A DNA stretch of 64,000 bases from positions 1 through 64,000 of the forward strand of contig CANQMP010000006.1 of NCBI GenBank assembly GCA_947624975.1. Reading direction: 5' to 3'. Below the pieces are notes generated by a model. That model was given only the letters and a program-made list of their open reading frames with translations. It had not been told where the DNA came from and ran no database searches. Source of the DNA: Candidatus Gastranaerophilales bacterium (lineage in GTDB: Bacteria > Cyanobacteriota > Vampirovibrionia > Gastranaerophilales > Gastranaerophilaceae). Made by a program: the position numbers and the translations under genes. The first letter of the stretch is position 1, and each line of letters begins with the position of its first letter. Positions 8,912 through 17,330 of this stretch are shown here, piece after piece.

Positions 8912-8972
8912 CAATAAAGCTTGTTCGGTATAGATTAGACATACCTGATGTGAATTTGACAACTTCATACGG

Positions 8973-9235
8973 GCATGTGGTACTCTGCCGAGCAAACGGT
9001 TAAGTATCGTTTGCGAGAGGTGGTAGGCACGCCTCGGCGAAGCCGATTTACAACTAAGGGCATGTGGTACTCTGCCGAGCAAACGATTAAGTATCGTTTG
9101 CGAGAGGTGGTAGACACGCCTCGGCGAAGCCGATTTGACAACTAAGGGCATGTGGTACTCTGCCGAGCAAACGATTAAGTATCGTTTGCGAGAGGTGGTA
9201 GACACGCCTCGGCGAAGCCGATTTGACAACTAAGG
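8973..9235 (+). repeat. Three tandem ~88-bp repeats of tRNA-Leu 5' fragment with inserted palindrome
   Basis: Units at 8973-9059 (87 bp), 9060-9147 and 9148-9235 (88 bp each). Each begins with GGGCATGTGGT, the first 11 bases of the tRNA-Leu that follows. It then carries an ~38-base palindromic insert (core AACGATTAAGTATCGTT), resumes tRNA-like GGTGGTAGACACGC, and ends with a TCGGCGAAGCCGA hairpin and TTTGACAACTAA. A minus-strand ORF across them is an artefact of the repeats. Confidence 0.9.
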
Positions 9236-9314
9236 GCATGTGGTGGAATGGTAGACACGCTAGTCTTAGGAACTAGTGCTAACGCGTGGGAGTTCGAGTC
9301 TCTTCATGCCCAAA
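9236..9314 (+). tRNA. tRNA-Leu (anticodon UAG)
   Basis: Acceptor arms GGGCATG / CATGCCC with discriminator A. The anticodon stem CTAGT/ACTAG encloses the loop CTTAGGA, giving anticodon TAG (reads CUA and related Leu codons). A longer variable arm (TGCTAACGCGT) marks it as class II, and the T loop is TTCGAGT. CCA is not encoded. Both ends of the gene have fragment duplications beside them. Confidence 0.93.
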
Positions 9315-9516
9315 TCAGAGGTGATAGGTCAGTCCTATCACCTCTGATTTCGTATTGAGCGTGACGAGAATTCTTTTTGGAGTTCGGCGGATTTGCGGAC
9401 GGACGGAGTGTAACGAGTCCGGATAGCGAACAGATTGAGCATAAATGTGGCAAAGCCACAGATGCGAAACTCTGTGAGCGTGGAGCAAATCCAAGACGAG
9501 TCTCTTCATGCCCAAA
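9297..9516 (+). repeat. 20-bp direct repeat of the tRNA-Leu 3' end flanking ~180 bp
   Basis: CGAGTCTCTTCATGCCCAAA occurs at 9297-9316 (tRNA 3' end) and exactly again at 9497-9516. The interval is GC-richer and starts with a perfect 17-bp hairpin (9315-9351 area). The second copy, not the first, is next to the probable original terminator. This resembles attachment-site duplication left by an element that used the tRNA 3' end. Confidence 0.75.
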
Positions 9517-9522
9517 AAAAAG

Positions 9523-9548
9523 GATGGTACGCAGTACCATCTTTTTTT
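9523..9548 (+). terminator. Intrinsic terminator of the tRNA-Leu transcript
   Basis: GATGGTAC-GCA-GTACCATC hairpin followed by seven T, preceded by an A run. Confidence 0.8.
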
Positions 9549-9586
9549 AATCTTTTTTATGTTAGGATATATAAAAAGGAGTTTGT

Positions 9587-10345
9587 ATGCAAATCTTTTT
9601 TATTGATGAATCAGGTACAGTACCGCCGCCAAATAAGAAACACTCAAAGTATTTTGTGCTTGGCGGATTATCTATTCCGGAAAATCATTGGCATGAAATT
9701 AATAATGAATTAAAACAAATTAAGCAAAAATATAAAATAAACCATGAAATAAAATGGAGATATTTTGCACCTAACAATAAAGACGAAGAAAATACAATTC
9801 GACATCTTTCTGCAGAGCAGAAAGAAAATTTACGAAAAGAATTATTTTACAACATTACAAAATATAAATCCGTAAAAATTATTAGTGTGGTTACAAATGT
9901 TGACAGTGCATATAATACCGCTTACATAAACAATATCGACGATTTATACGCTAATTCATATAAACGATTATCCGAAAGATTTCAATATTATTTGCAAGAT
10001 TTAACTCGAACTGTTGGAAATAAAGTAAATGGAATAATTGTATGTGATCATAGAGGTCCACAAGACGATCAAAAATTAAGAAATGTTCACGCAAGTTTAA
10101 TAGATTCAAAAGAGAATGTCTATTCCAGTTATGATAATATAATAGAGGGGTTATTTATTGCACCTTCAAATTTGAGTACAGGCATTCAATATGCTGATAT
10201 GATTGCTGGTGCAATTTATAGAAAATTTGAAAACAATGATGATAAGTTTTTTAATCTTATAAAAGATTCAATAAGAACAAATCCAAAAAATGGAAACATT
10301 GATGGTTATGGAATAATCAAAAATCCAAAATCGACATGGAACTAA
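9587..10345 (+). CDS. DUF3800 domain protein
   Basis: 252 aa. The N-terminal IFFIDESGTVPPP and the C-terminal STGIQYADMIAGAIYR are the two conserved acidic motifs of DUF3800, with IIVCDHRGPQDD between; the family is predicted to have an RNase H-like nuclease fold. These genes are common beside mobile elements and defence genes. This one follows directly on the rearranged tRNA-Leu locus, consistent with being cargo of something that integrated there. Ribosome site AAAAGGAG. Function is not established. Confidence 0.8.
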   Translation: MQIFFIDESGTVPPPNKKHSKYFVLGGLSIPENHWHEINNELKQIKQKYKINHEIKWRYFAPNNKDEENTIRHLSAEQKENLRKELFYNITKYKSVKIISVVTNVDSAYNTAYINNIDDLYANSYKRLSERFQYYLQDLTRTVGNKVNGIIVCDHRGPQDDQKLRNVHASLIDSKENVYSSYDNIIEGLFIAPSNLSTGIQYADMIAGAIYRKFENNDDKFFNLIKDSIRTNPKNGNIDGYGIIKNPKSTWN

Positions 10346-10353
10346 ATAAAAAG

Positions 10354-10405
10354 ACGTCGAGCTGAGTTTTCACTCAATCCTGCAAAAACGACGCAGTCTC
10401 GACGT
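10354..10405 (+). ncRNA. Candidate three-way-junction RNA or terminator
   Basis: Closing 8-bp stem ACGTCGAG / CTCGACGT encloses two small hairpins (GAG-TTTTCA-CTC and TGC-AAAAACGAC-GCA). It lies just after the DUF3800 stop; no strong T run follows. The remaining ~250 bases up to rplS are AT-rich with no recognisable gene. Confidence 0.3.
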
Positions 10406-10657
10406 ATTTACATTATTTACGATTATTACCTAAAAGTCAATCGTTCAATAGTATAACTTTAAGTTTGATTAAGCTATGCTTAAAATTTTTAATAACAAAA
10501 AATTTTCAAATATATCATTTATCTTTTAAATATATTACGAAATCTTAAAACCTGCTTGCAATTTAAAAATATTTGGTTTACGATTGTTTAGCGTGTAAGG
10601 TGTGTTTGTGGAAGCACCGATTTATTAACGAAATATAAATATAAAGGAAAAACAAAA

Positions 10658-11011
10658 ATGAACCCTATTATTGATGATTTGGAAAAAACATATTTGAGAG
10701 AAAACCTTCCCGAATGCAATCCGGGTGACACGGTTAAGGTTTTTGTAAGAATTATTGAAGGTAACAAAGAAAGAACACAGGCTTTTGAAGGTACTGTTAT
10801 TAAAAAACACGGTTCAGGTGTTAATAAAACAATTACCGTAAGAAAAGTGTTCCAAGGTGTCGGCGTTGAACGTGTATTTTTACTTAATTCTCCGAGAATT
10901 GAAAAAATTAACGTGTTGAGAAAAGGTGATGTAAGACGTTCTAAACTTTACTACTTGAGAGAACGCTCAGGTAAAGCAACTCGTATCAAGGAAAAAATTG
11001 AAAAAAGATAA
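10658..11011 (+). CDS. rplS: 50S ribosomal protein L19
   Basis: 117 aa, full length. Contains FEGTVIKKHGSGVNKTITVRK and VGVERVFLLNSPRI, the L19 signature, and the basic RRSKLYYLRERSGKATRI tail. Component of the large subunit near the 30S interface. Ribosome site AAAGGA. First gene of an rplS-rbgA-rnhB unit, an order also known from Firmicutes. Confidence 0.97.
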   Translation: MNPIIDDLEKTYLRENLPECNPGDTVKVFVRIIEGNKERTQAFEGTVIKKHGSGVNKTITVRKVFQGVGVERVFLLNSPRIEKINVLRKGDVRRSKLYYLRERSGKATRIKEKIEKR

Positions 11012-11840
11012 ACTTCATATTCACTGGTATCCCGGGCATATTGCGAAAGCCGAAAAAAAACTTAAAGAACAGCTTTCTTTGGTGGATGCCGTTATTGAAG
11101 TCGTTGATGCGAGATTACCGATATCAAGCAGTTATGATAATATTGCGGGGCTTTTAGGTGAAAAGCCCCGTTTAATTTTGCTTAACAAAGCCGATCTTAC
11201 TAATTATGACGAACTGAATGTTTTTGTTAAGCTGATAGAGGATAAGACTGGTTTTCCCGTTTTAAAAACCGATGCGAAAAGCTCTAAAGACTTGAATTTG
11301 GTCGTAAAAAAAGCGGCAGAGCTTGCAGAACCGAAAATTCAGGCGTTAATTCAAAAAGGGCTTTTACGCCGACCGGCAAGGGTTATGGTTGTCGGGATGC
11401 CTAATGTCGGAAAATCAAGTATTATAAACAAATTAACCAAATCTTCAAAAGCGAAAACGGGCGCAAAGGCGGGTGTTACACGACAGCAGCAGTGGGTAAG
11501 AATTAATCCTCAGCTTGATTTGCTTGATACTCCCGGAATTATTCCGATGAAACAGGAAAATCAGATTCGGGCAAGAAAGCTTGCGTTTGTAAATTCGGTT
11601 TCCGAAAATGCTTATTCCAATGAGGTTATCGCAAGAGAACTTCTTTTGACGCTTGAAAATAAGTATGCAAAACAGCTTAAAGAGTTTTACGGAATTGAAA
11701 ATATTTCGCTTGAAGATATTGCATCAGCACGTAACTGGCTGATTAAAGGGGCGAAAGCCGATATTGCAAGGACATCGGCTTACGTTTTGAAGGATTTTAG
11801 AGAAGGCAGAATCGGAAAATTTATTTTGGATGAGGTGTGA
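10998..11840 (+). CDS. rbgA: Ribosome biogenesis GTPase, RbgA/YlqF family
   Basis: 280 aa, circularly permuted GTPase: the G4 motif LNKADL precedes G1 GMPNVGKSSIINKL, then GVTRQQQWV (G2) and LDTPGI (G3). The N-terminal IHWYPGHIAKAEKKL is the family signature. It assists late 50S subunit assembly. The start is a TTG that overlaps the rplS end by 14 bases, suggesting translational coupling; the next codons already give the conserved WYPGH motif, so a later start is unlikely. Confidence 0.93.
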   Translation: MKKDKLHIHWYPGHIAKAEKKLKEQLSLVDAVIEVVDARLPISSSYDNIAGLLGEKPRLILLNKADLTNYDELNVFVKLIEDKTGFPVLKTDAKSSKDLNLVVKKAAELAEPKIQALIQKGLLRRPARVMVVGMPNVGKSSIINKLTKSSKAKTGAKAGVTRQQQWVRINPQLDLLDTPGIIPMKQENQIRARKLAFVNSVSENAYSNEVIARELLLTLENKYAKQLKEFYGIENISLEDIASARNWLIKGAKADIARTSAYVLKDFREGRIGKFILDEV

Positions 11841-12595
11841 TGGATACGAGAAATAAGTTCGGGCATGAACCGATGTGTGATGAAAAGTTAATAAAAAGCC
11901 GGAACAAAAAGGCAAGCAGAAAGCTTAAAACAAAGCTCACGGTTGATTCACCCGTTATACAGCTTTTTACGTTTGATTATAATCAGAAACGAACTGTTAT
12001 CGGAACTGATGAGGCAGGCAGAGGCTCAGCTGTAGGAGCGGTTTTTGCAAGTGCGGTTTGCTTTAACAAAAGAAGTAAAGAATTAATCGAAAGTCTTGTG
12101 AATTTAAACGACAGTAAAAAGGTTTCCAAAAAGCATCGTGAAGAACTTTATGAAATCATTAAAAATGAAACGGTTAATTCGACCGTAGCCATTGATGTTG
12201 AGGAAATTGAGCGGATGAATATATTATATGCTTCGCTGACGGCGATGAAAATGGCGGTTGAGGATGTTGAAATAAACATTGATTATGACAAATTAATGGT
12301 TTTGGTAGACGGGTCTTTTCAGATACGTGATTTACCGTTTTCACAAAAATACGTAATCAAGGGTGACGGGCGTTCGGCATCTATAGCTGCTGCAAGTATT
12401 ATTGCTAAAGTTGAACGTGACAGGTATATGAAAGAGCTTCATGAAAAATATCCTCAATACGGTTGGGATAAAAACAACGGATATTTAACGAAAGAACATC
12501 TTGAAGCTATTGACAAATACGGGCTTTCGCCTTATCATCGCAAAACATATCTTGAAAAACACTTTGCAAAGCAGGAACAGTTGAATTTGTTTTAA
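11837..12595 (+). CDS. rnhB: Ribonuclease HII
   Basis: 252 aa. The GTDEAGRGSAVGAV motif holds the first catalytic acids, with LVDG and the IAAASIIAKVERDRYM and GYLTKEHLEAI motifs following. It cleaves RNA in RNA-DNA hybrids and at single ribonucleotides. An N-terminal basic extension of ~45 residues precedes the catalytic domain. The start may be GTG 11837 or ATG 11840; both overlap the rbgA stop, so the genes are coupled. Confidence 0.93.
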   Translation: MMDTRNKFGHEPMCDEKLIKSRNKKASRKLKTKLTVDSPVIQLFTFDYNQKRTVIGTDEAGRGSAVGAVFASAVCFNKRSKELIESLVNLNDSKKVSKKHREELYEIIKNETVNSTVAIDVEEIERMNILYASLTAMKMAVEDVEINIDYDKLMVLVDGSFQIRDLPFSQKYVIKGDGRSASIAAASIIAKVERDRYMKELHEKYPQYGWDKNNGYLTKEHLEAIDKYGLSPYHRKTYLEKHFAKQEQLNLF

Positions 12596-12597
12596 AT

Positions 12598-13302
12598 TTA
12601 TTCGGTAAATTCCTGAATTGAAATGGATTCGATACCTTCAAGTTTTTGGAAAGTTTTATACATGCTCTGAATTGGTCTTTTGCCTGATAAATCAAGAATT
12701 ACCGTAATTTTTGTAAGGCTGTCGTCCTGTTTGTTCAGTTTTTTGGTAATTTCTCTCAGGTGTCCGTAATTTTCAATTATGTAATTATAGATATTATCGG
12801 CTTTTTCATGCTGGCATGAAATGTTGAGTTTAAGTCGTTTGGTGTTTTTTGTGCTTGAAATCAGAACGCTTTTTTCAAAAACTCTTACCGAAACGAGAGT
12901 TATTATAGAAAGAACGGTTCCTGCGATAGCAATAGAGAACATGCCCGCACCGCATGCCATACCTATTGCGGCTGATATCCAGAGAGTTGCCGCGGTAGTC
13001 AGTCCAAAGACATTCGCTCCATGTCTTAAAACTGTTCCGCCGCCTATAAAACCGATACCTGTTAAAACTTGTGCCGCAACACGTGCCGTATCTCGAGTTC
13101 CGAGTTCATCTCCGCTTACGGAAACTTCGGGAAAACCGTATATAGAAATTATTGTAAATAAACACGCACCGAGGCAGACAAGAATATTTGTACGCAACCC
13201 CGCATACTTGTTTGTCATTTCACGTTCCAAACCTATGCAAAATCCAAGCAGTATTGCACAAAAAATTCTCAAAAACATTGAATAATCCAGCATATTTTCC
13301 AT
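12598..13302 (-). CDS. MgtC/SapB family membrane protein
   Basis: 234 aa. Hydrophobic N-terminal domain of about four or five helices has the family motifs GLEREMTNKYAGLRT, GIGFIGGGTVLR and GLTTAATLWISAAIGMACG. A ~75-residue cytoplasmic ACT-like C-terminal domain follows. Family members act in magnesium-limited growth or inhibit ATP synthase, but the role here is unknown. It begins one base after the upstream permease gene ends, so it is the last gene of the peptide-transporter operon. Confidence 0.85.
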   Translation of the reverse strand: MENMLDYSMFLRIFCAILLGFCIGLEREMTNKYAGLRTNILVCLGACLFTIISIYGFPEVSVSGDELGTRDTARVAAQVLTGIGFIGGGTVLRHGANVFGLTTAATLWISAAIGMACGAGMFSIAIAGTVLSIITLVSVRVFEKSVLISSTKNTKRLKLNISCQHEKADNIYNYIIENYGHLREITKKLNKQDDSLTKITVILDLSGKRPIQSMYKTFQKLEGIESISIQEFTE

Positions 13303-14370
13303 TTACCTAACCTTACTTTTCGGATCAAGAACATCTCTTATTGTATCACCAATAAGATTAAATGCCAACACGGCAACAAAAATTAAAAATCCCGGAGTCA
13401 AAAGCCACGGACGGTAGATAATATTTGTGTACTCCTGAGCTTCTTTGAGCATATTTCCCCAACTTGCATCAGGCTGTTGAATTCCGAGTCCCAAGAATGA
13501 TAATCCCGATTCCGAGAGAATATAAGAAGGCACAGACAGTGTCATTGCAACGATTACAAAGCTTGTAGTCTGCGGAAGGATGTGTTTTACGATAATTCTC
13601 AGGCGTGATGCACCTATGGACTTTGCCGCCTGAACGTATTCCTGATTTTTTATTGATAAAACCATTCCTCTGACAACTCTGGCAAATCCCGCCCAACCGA
13701 TTAGAGCAAGAATTATTACGATAAGCAAAAACCTCTGAACGCTTGTCATGCCCGAGGGCAGAATTGATGCAAGAATTATTAACAGGTAAAAACTCGGAAT
13801 ACACATGACAGCTTCCGCAAAACGCATCATAATGATGTCTGTTTTTCCGCCCAGATAACCTGCAATACCGCCGTATAAAAGCCCAATAGGGAAAAGTACA
13901 AACAATGCGAGAAAACCTATTGTCATGGAAATTCTTCCGCCGAACAGTAATCTGGAAAACACATCCCTGCCGTTTATGTCCGCACCGAGCAAAAACAACC
14001 TTCCGTCATTATCCGTGGTAATCAGATGCCGTTTCATTGGAATTAAGCCCAAAAACTTGTATGGCTGACCTTTTGCAAAAAACTTTACGTAATGTTTTTG
14101 ACTTCTGTCGAGCGTGTAAACAATTTTCAAATCAGTATCATCAAATTCACGTTTGTAATTGTAGGTGTAAGGTTTTGAAAATTTTCCGTTTTCGTCGATG
14201 GTAAAAATCTTTGAAGGCGGCACATAAGCCATTGTTCTGTCGGAAAAATCTATTGTGTAAGGTGCGATAAAATCTGCGAACAAAAGAGCCGTGTAAATTA
14301 AGATAAGCACTATCAGTGCAATTCTTGCGAATTTATCTTGCATGAGTTGTTTAATCAAGTCTTTAATCAT
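13303..14370 (-). CDS. ABC transporter permease, DppC/OppC type
   Basis: 355 aa. One N-terminal helix, a long periplasmic loop (~residues 35-130), then a core of five helices with the inner-membrane transporter EAA-loop (AAKSIGASRLRIIVKHILPQ) that contacts the ATPase. GADINGRDVFSRLLFGGRISM is characteristic of DppC/OppC. It forms the peptide (or nickel) import channel with the DppB-type partner, whose gene overlaps it by four bases. No ATP-binding subunit is encoded in the window. Confidence 0.92.
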   Translation of the reverse strand: MIKDLIKQLMQDKFARIALIVLILIYTALLFADFIAPYTIDFSDRTMAYVPPSKIFTIDENGKFSKPYTYNYKREFDDTDLKIVYTLDRSQKHYVKFFAKGQPYKFLGLIPMKRHLITTDNDGRLFLLGADINGRDVFSRLLFGGRISMTIGFLALFVLFPIGLLYGGIAGYLGGKTDIIMMRFAEAVMCIPSFYLLIILASILPSGMTSVQRFLLIVIILALIGWAGFARVVRGMVLSIKNQEYVQAAKSIGASRLRIIVKHILPQTTSFVIVAMTLSVPSYILSESGLSFLGLGIQQPDASWGNMLKEAQEYTNIIYRPWLLTPGFLIFVAVLAFNLIGDTIRDVLDPKSKVR

Positions 14371-15341
14371 GCCTGTCCTCCTCTAATTCGCGGGTCTGTA
14401 ATTATCAAAAGTATGTCAGCGATTAGATTTCCCGCTATAAGCATTATTGCCCCCATCATTAAAGACGCCATAACAAGGTTTATATCAGACTTTAATACCG
14501 CTTCCAAAATAAGTCTGCCCAAACCCGGGTATTGAAACACGTATTCAGTGAGAGCCGCACCGCTTAAAAGTCCTGCAAACTCAAACCCGAGCAGGGTAAT
14601 AAGCGGATTAACCGCATTTCTTAAAGCATGTTTAAATATAACTTTTGTTTCCGACAAACCTTTCGCACGTGCGAATTTAACATAATCGCCGTCCAGCACG
14701 TCAAGCAGATTTGCCCTCATTTGTCTTTGCAGTCCTGCAAGCGAAATCGTAAACAAAACCGTAACGGGTAAAATGAGGTGATGTGTTATGTCCCAAAACT
14801 TTTGCGGAAAACTCATTTCCAAAAAGTTTGAACTTGTAAGCCCGCCGACGGGAAACCAGCCTGTTTTAACGGCAAAAATCAAAAGCAGTACGGCAAAGAA
14901 AAAGGACGGTATTGCCATTCCGATACTTGTGAGAACGGTTAAAATTCTGTCAAACGGTGTTTTCCAATTTACCGCTGCAAGTATTCCCAAAGGTATTCCG
15001 ACAATCCAGGACAAAAATATCACGACAACCGTTAAAAGCAGGGTGTTTGGAATACGTTCTTTAAGCTTTGTGCTTACGCGTTCTCCGTTTGAAGTTACCC
15101 CTAAATCACCTTTGATAAATGATTTTGCCCATTTGCCGTATTGAACGATTATAGGTTTATCTAATCCGAGTCTTTCCGTTTCTTTTTGAAGCGTTTCTTT
15201 TGAAACCGACGGGTTAAGCCTTAATTCCGCCAAAGGATCGACGGGTGATAAGCGTATTATAAAGAAACTTATCAGCGAAACTATGATTAGAAGCGGTATT
15301 GTCTGAATTATTCTTTTTAATATATATAATAATATCTGCAT
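14367..15341 (-). CDS. ABC transporter permease, DppB/OppB type
   Basis: 324 aa with six predicted helices. The N-terminal LKRIIQTIPLLIIVSLISFFIIRLSPVDP and the EAA loop (ARAKGLSETKVIFKHALRNAVNPLITL) are diagnostic of DppB/OppB. Pairs with the DppC-type protein in the inner membrane. Overlaps the binding-protein gene stop by a single base and the next permease by four, so all are cotranscribed. Confidence 0.92.
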   Translation of the reverse strand: MQILLYILKRIIQTIPLLIIVSLISFFIIRLSPVDPLAELRLNPSVSKETLQKETERLGLDKPIIVQYGKWAKSFIKGDLGVTSNGERVSTKLKERIPNTLLLTVVVIFLSWIVGIPLGILAAVNWKTPFDRILTVLTSIGMAIPSFFFAVLLLIFAVKTGWFPVGGLTSSNFLEMSFPQKFWDITHHLILPVTVLFTISLAGLQRQMRANLLDVLDGDYVKFARAKGLSETKVIFKHALRNAVNPLITLLGFEFAGLLSGAALTEYVFQYPGLGRLILEAVLKSDINLVMASLMMGAIMLIAGNLIADILLIITDPRIRGGQA

Positions 15342-17176
15342 TACTTATCCTCTATATAAATTTCCTCTAAATTGTGCGTAACTCCGCCCAAACTCGTCGG
15401 ATATATGTTCTTAAATTTGTTTCGCAATGCCACAATTCTTATAGGCGAATAGATGTAAATTAAAGGCTTTTCATCGTAAACTATTTCCTGATATTCGTCA
15501 TAGAATTTTTTTCTGTCCTCAAATTTTGTTGCGAGAGCTCCCTGATTATAAAGGTAATCAATGCGGTTTTCAAACGGATAACGCTTGCTGCTCAAGTCTT
15601 TTTCAAGCCTCTGGTTAAATATGTGTAAAGTTCCGTCCGACAGCCAGACGTTTTTGCCTCCGTTCGGTTCTAAAGGTGAACCTGTAAAGCCCATAATTAC
15701 CATATCCCAATCGAGTGTCGCCATAAGCTTGTTTACAAGCGAATTAAATTCTATGGGTTTGAAATTAACCTTCATTCCCAAATCTTCCAAATCCTGCTTA
15801 ACCATAACTCCTATTGCTTCACGTTCTGTGTTTCCTGCGTTGGTGTAAAGGTCAAATTCAACATGATTTCCGTATTTATCTACAAGATGTCCCGCTTTGT
15901 CACGGCGAAATCCTGATTTTTTGAGTAATTCTTCCGATTTTTTTATATCTTTGCCGTAAGCGGGAAGATTTTTGTTCAAAAAAATCGAATTTAAAGTTTC
16001 AGGTGTAAAAAGCGGTTCTGCAAGTCCGTTTGCGATATTAAAGACCATATTTTTTCTGTCAAGTGCATAATCAACCGCCTGTCGGAAATTTTTATCCTGA
16101 AACCAGCGTTGTTTGACCGGGTTAACGTAAAATTTTCCGTTTTCATCGGTACGATTATTCATATTCATCGCAATGTACATTGTGCCTGTGTCAGGGCCGA
16201 TATTGTAAACCCTAAAATCGGAATGTTTTTCCATTTCTTTAAATCTTGCGACATTTGAGCCTTGAAGGCTTATCTCATCAAGTTCTCCGCCTTCAAATTT
16301 CAAAACCTGATTATTTATATCGCCGACAATAAGATAGACAAGTTTATCAAGGTACGGCAATTTTTCGCCGTTTTTGTTTATAACGTAATAATTCGGATTT
16401 TTTTCAAACACAACACGCTGGGCGGGAACATATTCTTTAAGCCTGAAAGCACCTGATGTTACAAACTCTTTCGGCTCGGTGTTTGTTGATAAAAAACCGT
16501 CAAAATATTCTTTCCCTCTGTTGACTGCGGTTTGAAAAATATGTTTTGGTGCAATAGGGGAGGAAAGCATTCTTAAAAACGGTGCAAAAGGTTTTGGTGT
16601 AACAAATTTTACCGTATAATCATCAATTTTTTCTACTGTCGGAAGTTTTCCCTCAATTACAACGGAATCCCTTGTTGAAGTGTTTCCGTAACCGTCAAAA
16701 ATAATATTCTGCCACGTAAACACAACATCATCCGCCGTAATCGGCTTACCGTCAGACCACTTTAGACCTTTTCGGAGATTTATTAAGTATTCGCATCCGT
16801 TAACCGTAAATGATTTCGCAAGTTTCGGAATTGTTTCACCCGTTTCGGGGTCGGTTGTAACAAGTCCGTCATACATAATTTCCGACATCGCAGATGAAAT
16901 GTTATCTTTTGCGTTAAACGGGTTAAATGTTTTCGGGCCTTCGCCAATGGTTGATGTAACAAATGTTCCGCCGAATTTTCCATTCGGAAGCTGTGATTCA
17001 AGATAATCAACGCCGTTAATTGTAACGTTTTTTTCCGTCTGATAGCTTGTACTTTCGTCCTCAATTTTATAACGAAGTATCGGCTTTTGTTCTTCGGGAA
17101 CATCAGCCCTTATGCAAGCCCTGCAAAACGCCAATACCAGAACAAGAACAATAATTACATACATAACCCGTTTCAT
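15341..17176 (-). CDS. Peptide ABC transporter substrate-binding protein (family 5)
   Basis: 611 aa. A signal peptide (residues ~1-22) ends in LAFC and RAC, either of which may be a lipobox cysteine, so it is probably membrane-anchored outside the cytoplasmic membrane. SBP family 5 features include the MSEIMYDGLVTTDPETGETIPKLAKSF stretch and WSDGKPITADDVVFTW. It captures oligopeptides or related ligands for the DppB/DppC channel encoded just downstream. First gene of a four-gene minus-strand operon. Ligand not predictable. Confidence 0.9.
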   Translation of the reverse strand: MKRVMYVIIVLVLVLAFCRACIRADVPEEQKPILRYKIEDESTSYQTEKNVTINGVDYLESQLPNGKFGGTFVTSTIGEGPKTFNPFNAKDNISSAMSEIMYDGLVTTDPETGETIPKLAKSFTVNGCEYLINLRKGLKWSDGKPITADDVVFTWQNIIFDGYGNTSTRDSVVIEGKLPTVEKIDDYTVKFVTPKPFAPFLRMLSSPIAPKHIFQTAVNRGKEYFDGFLSTNTEPKEFVTSGAFRLKEYVPAQRVVFEKNPNYYVINKNGEKLPYLDKLVYLIVGDINNQVLKFEGGELDEISLQGSNVARFKEMEKHSDFRVYNIGPDTGTMYIAMNMNNRTDENGKFYVNPVKQRWFQDKNFRQAVDYALDRKNMVFNIANGLAEPLFTPETLNSIFLNKNLPAYGKDIKKSEELLKKSGFRRDKAGHLVDKYGNHVEFDLYTNAGNTEREAIGVMVKQDLEDLGMKVNFKPIEFNSLVNKLMATLDWDMVIMGFTGSPLEPNGGKNVWLSDGTLHIFNQRLEKDLSSKRYPFENRIDYLYNQGALATKFEDRKKFYDEYQEIVYDEKPLIYIYSPIRIVALRNKFKNIYPTSLGGVTHNLEEIYIEDK

Positions 17177-17330
17177 AGTTTTAGAATAACATAAAAATAA
17201 TTTTTATTTATAGCCTGTTTATATAATAGTGTTGTACAACTTATTTGTAAATGTAAAACTTTTATAAGGAAATTTTATTTTTAATTTTTCAATGTTATAA
17301 TTTTCTTAGTAGACATTGAGAGAGGAAATT

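Noticed and set aside
8783-9229. 148-aa minus-strand ORF with internal repeats
   Set aside because: It is the reverse reading of the three tRNA-Leu fragment repeats; the protein repeat is a consequence of the DNA repeat.
8973-9235. Possible CRISPR array
   Set aside because: The repeats are contiguous 88-bp copies with no unique spacers and match the neighbouring tRNA.
9304-9540. Minus-strand ORFs between tRNA-Leu and DUF3800
   Set aside because: They lie in the duplicated tRNA 3' segment with no ribosome site or recognisable product.
17316-17330. Upstream TTG start for glmS
   Set aside because: The enzyme needs an N-terminal Cys after Met removal, which only ATG 17331 provides.
17177-17330. 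glmS ribozyme
   Set aside because: The leader is too short and AT-rich, with none of the expected helices.
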